This document shows, piece after piece, positions 61,274 to 64,000 of a stretch of DNA of 64,000 nt (its first letter is position 1; each line of letters opens with the position of its first letter). The position numbers and the translations under genes are program-made. The stretch comes from Flavobacterium sp. MedPE-SWcel (lineage in GTDB: Bacteria > Bacteroidota > Bacteroidia > Flavobacteriales > Flavobacteriaceae), in contig MPCW01000001.1 of NCBI GenBank assembly GCA_001874325.1, positions 176,600 to 240,599 on the forward strand. The letters run 5' to 3'. The notes under the pieces are model-generated. The model saw only the letters and a list, made by a program, of their open reading frames with translations. It was not told the DNA's origin and searched no databases.

Positions 61274-62056
61274 ATGAATGACAGCAAAAATCCCATCGGA
61301 TTATTCGATTCAGGCATAGGAGGCACATCTATCTGGAAAGAAATAAATAGTCTCTTACCAAATGAAGACACTATATATCTTGCTGACAGCAAACATGCTC
61401 CCTATGGGCAAAAAAACAAAGATGAGATAATCGAACTCAGTATTAAAAACACTGAATTTTTACTGAATCAAAACTGCAAGCTAATAGTAGTTGCTTGTAA
61501 CACCGCTACAACAAACGCTATAAAAGAACTAAGAGAACGTTATGATGTTCCCTTTATAGGTATAGAACCTGCTATTAGACCTGCTGCACTTCAAACCAAA
61601 ACCAATACAATAGGAGTTCTTGCTACCAAAGGCACACTCAATAGCGTACTATTTCATAAGACAGTATCTAGTTATAGTAACCTTACCATCATAGAACAAG
61701 TAGGAAATGGACTAGTACAACTAATTGAAGATGGAAAACTAGGATCAGTAGAAATAGATAGCTTATTAAAAACCTATCTAACCCCTATGTTAAAAGCCAA
61801 TATAGACTGTTTAGTACTCGGTTGTAGCCACTACCCTTACTTAGTACCACAAATCAAAAAAAGACTCCCTAAGAGCCTTAAAATAATAGACTCCGGAGAA
61901 GCTGTAGCTAAACAAACAAAAAACATATTAGAAATAAACAGCCTAATAAATAAAAGTCTACAAAAAGGCAAACATACCTTTTACACTAATACAAATATTA
62001 ATGTATTGGAGAAAATATTAGGCACAGAACATAAAATAGTAAATAAAGACTTTTAG
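61274..62056 (+). CDS. murI: glutamate racemase
   Basis: Converts L- to D-glutamate for peptidoglycan. The 260-residue protein shows the N-terminal GLFDSGIGGTSIW, YLADSKHAPYGQK, the first catalytic Cys in VVACNTATTNAI and the second in LVLGCSHYPYLVP. GIEPAIRPA and IDSGEAVA are also typical. It follows the ompH terminator with its own promoter element. The next gene is convergent. Confidence 0.96.
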   Translation: MNDSKNPIGLFDSGIGGTSIWKEINSLLPNEDTIYLADSKHAPYGQKNKDEIIELSIKNTEFLLNQNCKLIVVACNTATTNAIKELRERYDVPFIGIEPAIRPAALQTKTNTIGVLATKGTLNSVLFHKTVSSYSNLTIIEQVGNGLVQLIEDGKLGSVEIDSLLKTYLTPMLKANIDCLVLGCSHYPYLVPQIKKRLPKSLKIIDSGEAVAKQTKNILEINSLINKSLQKGKHTFYTNTNINVLEKILGTEHKIVNKDF

Positions 62057-62070
62057 CATTATGACTAACT

Positions 62071-62580
62071 TTATTTAAACCACGAAGAATACATTACATA
62101 GTTCCCTGAAATACGCTCTATCTCTCCTGCAAAATCAGACGCATCAATATCTTTAACTTTCTTTGCCGGCACACCTGCATAAATAGTTCCAGACTCTACT
62201 ATTGTATTTTGAGTAATTACTGCCCCAGCAGCAATTATAGAGTTACTTTCTATAACACAATTATCCATAACAATAGCCCCCATTCCTATCAACACATTGT
62301 CTTTAACCTCACAACCATGTACAATAGCATTGTGACCAATAGAAACATTATTACCTATAACTGTTGGATGTTTTTTATATGTACAATGTATAACAGCACC
62401 ATCCTGTATATTTACTTTATCACCTACATGAATTGAATTTACATCTCCTCTCAATACAGCATTAAACCAAACACTGCATTCTTTACCTAAAACCACATCC
62501 CCAACTACAGTAGCATTTTCAGCCACAAAACAATCTTCGGGTATTTGTGGGTATTTACCATTAACTTCTTTTATAACCAT
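62071..62580 (-). CDS. gamma carbonic anhydrase-like hexapeptide-repeat protein
   Basis: A 169-residue left-handed beta-helix protein of the YrdA/PaaY/gamma-CA type. Hexapeptide repeats run from VAENATVVGDVVLG to NTIVESGTIYAGVPAKKVK. Metal-ligand histidines of the family are visible in VIHCTYKKHP, SIGHNAIVHGCEV. Function may be carbonic anhydrase or a CoA-thioester-related activity; the family is broad. It is the only gene of its unit, sharing the minus strand with PorP upstream. Confidence 0.9.
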   Translation of the reverse strand: MVIKEVNGKYPQIPEDCFVAENATVVGDVVLGKECSVWFNAVLRGDVNSIHVGDKVNIQDGAVIHCTYKKHPTVIGNNVSIGHNAIVHGCEVKDNVLIGMGAIVMDNCVIESNSIIAAGAVITQNTIVESGTIYAGVPAKKVKDIDASDFAGEIERISGNYVMYSSWFK

Positions 62581-62597
62581 AATTCAATCTATAAAAA

Positions 62598-62631
62598 ATG
62601 TCCCGATATAAAATACATTATATCGGGACAT
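62598..62631 (-). terminator. terminator of the PorP/SprF gene
   Basis: ATGTCCCGATATAA pairs perfectly with TTATATCGGGACAT around six bases. A run of T follows on the minus strand, so it works mainly in that direction. Confidence 0.88.
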
Positions 62632-62655
62632 AGAACTAATAATATTACTTTATAA

Positions 62656-63651
62656 TTAATTAACTGCAGGACAATTACAGTCATATTTTTCTCTACCACA
62701 GAATAGGTTAATTCCTAATGTTATTTGGTGAAAACCACTGTTATCAAACTTAACATCTCCTGTTAAGTAAGAGTATGTATAGGCAAACATAAAGTTTTTA
62801 TAATTAACACCTATTATTGGAGTGATGTACTGCAACTTCTGATCTACAGCACCACCATTATTATCTACAAACTGAGCTCCATCTAAACTTCTTCTGTATG
62901 ATAAACCTCCCCAAAGTCTACCGAAATCTAATTCTTTATATACTTTAAGGTTAACATCTATTGTTTTTTCTTTTGTTTCATCAACAGCTTGGAACATTAT
63001 AGAAGGTTCCCATTGTAGTGCATCTTGAAAACCAAAAACATATCCTAAACTAAAAATATATTTTTTAAGATTATCACTTTCAATATCTGTATATAAATCT
63101 CTTTTACTAGCAATAGCGTTTTTAACTGTAAAGTGAGTATAAAAATCTAAATAATGGTAAGAAGCACCAATATCAATATTAAAATAAGAATCTTTTTGTT
63201 TCATCCCTCCATCAACAATAGGATCAAAAGTAGGTCCAAACTCAGTTTCATCTAATCTACTTTGTACTAATCCAGCACTCATACCAAAAGATAACTGATT
63301 TAAATCATAATCACTTCTTGAAAACTTTATGTGGTGTGCATAAGTAAACTTAGCACCTGTTTGAGAATGATATCCATTTTTATCATTAAAGGCTATTAAA
63401 CCTATACCTGATTGCGGCCCTACACTACCATTAAAACTTAACGTTTGTAACTGAGGTGCATCATCTTGACCAAACCACTGCTGACGTGCCGTAAGCCTTA
63501 CTTTAGCACAGTTTGCCGCCCCTGCCATTGAAGGGTGTAACAAATAATAGTTATCCGATAAGTAATCGGAATAAACCGCTATACCTTCTTGAGCAAAAGA
63601 TAGCTGTGCTACTAACAATCCAAATATTAAATAAAACTTTTTAAAATTCAT
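62656..63651 (-). CDS. PorP/SprF family type IX secretion system membrane protein
   Basis: A 331-residue outer-membrane protein with signal peptide (FYLIFGLLVAQLSFAQ). The N-terminal YLSDNYYLLHPSMAGAANCAKVRLTARQQW and SFNGSVGPQSGIGLIAFNDKNGYHSQTGAKFTYAHHI are diagnostic of the PorP/SprF family. In Flavobacteria these proteins are each needed to secrete or anchor a large partner with a type B C-terminal domain encoded just upstream. That partner's last codons are present at the right window edge on the same strand. The C-terminus is Cys-rich (NLFCGREKYDCNCPAVN). Confidence 0.93.
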   Translation of the reverse strand: MNFKKFYLIFGLLVAQLSFAQEGIAVYSDYLSDNYYLLHPSMAGAANCAKVRLTARQQWFGQDDAPQLQTLSFNGSVGPQSGIGLIAFNDKNGYHSQTGAKFTYAHHIKFSRSDYDLNQLSFGMSAGLVQSRLDETEFGPTFDPIVDGGMKQKDSYFNIDIGASYHYLDFYTHFTVKNAIASKRDLYTDIESDNLKKYIFSLGYVFGFQDALQWEPSIMFQAVDETKEKTIDVNLKVYKELDFGRLWGGLSYRRSLDGAQFVDNNGGAVDQKLQYITPIIGVNYKNFMFAYTYSYLTGDVKFDNSGFHQITLGINLFCGREKYDCNCPAVN

Positions 63652-63798
63652 GTTGACCTTATCGTTTAATGAAAAATGCGCTTGTTTTATACTTCAACCA
63701 TGATAACCTAAAAACAATTTTGACATCACCTACATCCTTTTACAATATCATAACTTCAAGTAGGTAATCTTTATTGTTCATATTTTATACATAGCGGT

Positions 63799-63806
63799 CA
63801 AATATA
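63799..63806 (-). promoter_or_regulatory. -7 promoter element of the PorP/SprF gene
   Basis: TATATTTG on the minus strand matches TAnnTTTG, giving a leader of about 140 nt. Together with the terminator at 63852 it suggests the PorP gene can be transcribed apart from its partner. Confidence 0.45.
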
Positions 63807-63851
63807 TAAATTTTTGCGTTAGATTGGTAATTTAATAATAATAATATTCAA

Positions 63852-63879
63852 AAAATGCTGCCGTTACCGGCAGCATTTT
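63852..63879 (-). terminator. terminator of the T9SS type B secreted protein gene
   Basis: AAAATGCTGCCG and CGGCAGCATTTT form a 12-bp perfect stem with a 4-nt loop, followed by a T-run on the minus strand, 21 bp beyond the stop of the partial gene. Confidence 0.88.
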
Positions 63880-63900
63880 ATATTTAAAAGCTTAGAGAGT

Positions 63901-64000
63901 TTATCTCTTCATCGCGAAGTGTGCTTTAAATTCTCTAGTAATTGGTTCTACTTGCCCTTCTACAGCTTCTCTAAAGGTTACTGTAAACCAGTAGTCATCT
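63901..64000 (-). CDS. 3' end of a T9SS type B secreted protein (gliding motility-associated C-terminal domain)
   Basis: Only the last 32 codons and the stop are in the window; the rest lies beyond the right edge. Translated on the minus strand the end reads DDYWFTVTFREAVEG then EPITREFKAHFAMKR. The pattern DYWF-V-F/Y...EF-AHF-KR is the end of the type B T9SS sorting domain (gliding motility-associated C-terminal domain). Such proteins are usually very large surface adhesins. The PorP/SprF gene follows on the same strand, the usual partner arrangement. Confidence 0.85.
   Translation of the reverse strand, partial: DDYWFTVTFREAVEGQVEPITREFKAHFAMKR

Overview
The window reads as a typical chromosomal stretch of a low-GC member of the Flavobacteriaceae (phylum Bacteroidota). 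The signs are: type IX secretion system (T9SS) components (Plug, PorG, PorP/SprF and the tail of a type B secreted protein); the Bacteroidota order porG-uppS-bamA-ompH-ompH; an S46 dipeptidyl peptidase; a folK-deoxynucleoside kinase fusion; and promoters with the Bacteroidota -7 element TAnnTTTG instead of a sigma70 -10 box. Shine-Dalgarno sequences are mostly absent. I see no prophage, transposase, CRISPR array, rRNA or plasmid gene. Nearly all genes are housekeeping or family-level accessory genes.

Layout. 1-8.1 kb: 3' part of gpmI, a CoA-transferase/hydrolase, map, a methyltransferase, the T9SS Plug gene, apaG and pruA. 8.2-16.5 kb: rsmG, a fatty acid desaturase, aspC, purT, a DUF4878 lipoprotein, a YiiX-like cysteine hydrolase, a repeat-bearing membrane protein and fabD. 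16.5-21.8 kb: a large SF2 helicase with predicted membrane segments, then a minus-strand sugar operon (DegT aminotransferase, small membrane protein, galE). 21.9-24.8 kb: a minus-strand three-gene operon (exported protein, unknown protein, TPR-LytTR regulator) with paired direct repeats upstream. 25-31.5 kb: waaA, an AhpD-like protein and a Crp/Fnr regulator, an orphan lipoprotein, DPP11, an 11-residue-repeat lipoprotein and a methyltransferase. 31.6-32.8 kb: tRNA-Leu(UAA), tRNA-Gly(GCC), a thioesterase and a cobalamin riboswitch upstream of it. 32.8-45.2 kb: mutS, a TrmH-type methylase, a HAD phosphatase, folK-dNK, sppA, an AsmA-like protein, DUF2797, GH3 and a tiny lipoprotein. 45.2-53.7 kb (minus): clpX, clpP, tig, a YvlD-like protein, an SGNH lipoprotein, a FadL porin, an alpha/beta hydrolase and pdxJ. 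53.8-62.1 kb (plus): CBS protein, nadK, porG, uppS, bamA, two ompH, murI. 62.1-64 kb (minus): gamma carbonic anhydrase, PorP/SprF, and the last codons of a T9SS type B secreted protein.

The strongest theme is envelope biogenesis and secretion: bamA with two Skp-like chaperones, uppS, waaA, murI, AsmA, sppA, FadL and four T9SS-related genes. The second theme is regulation. The most interesting site is a well-formed cobalamin riboswitch on the minus strand whose only downstream protein gene is a hotdog acyl-CoA thioesterase, with nested inverted repeats between them. Other points of interest are the 21-bp-spaced direct repeats by the LytTR operon, a perfect hairpin that includes the first base of a start codon, a probable leaderless murI mRNA, and the membrane-linked SF2 helicase. 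No complete new multi-gene system is demonstrated; the helicase gene and the LytTR operon are the best candidates for uncharacterised biology.
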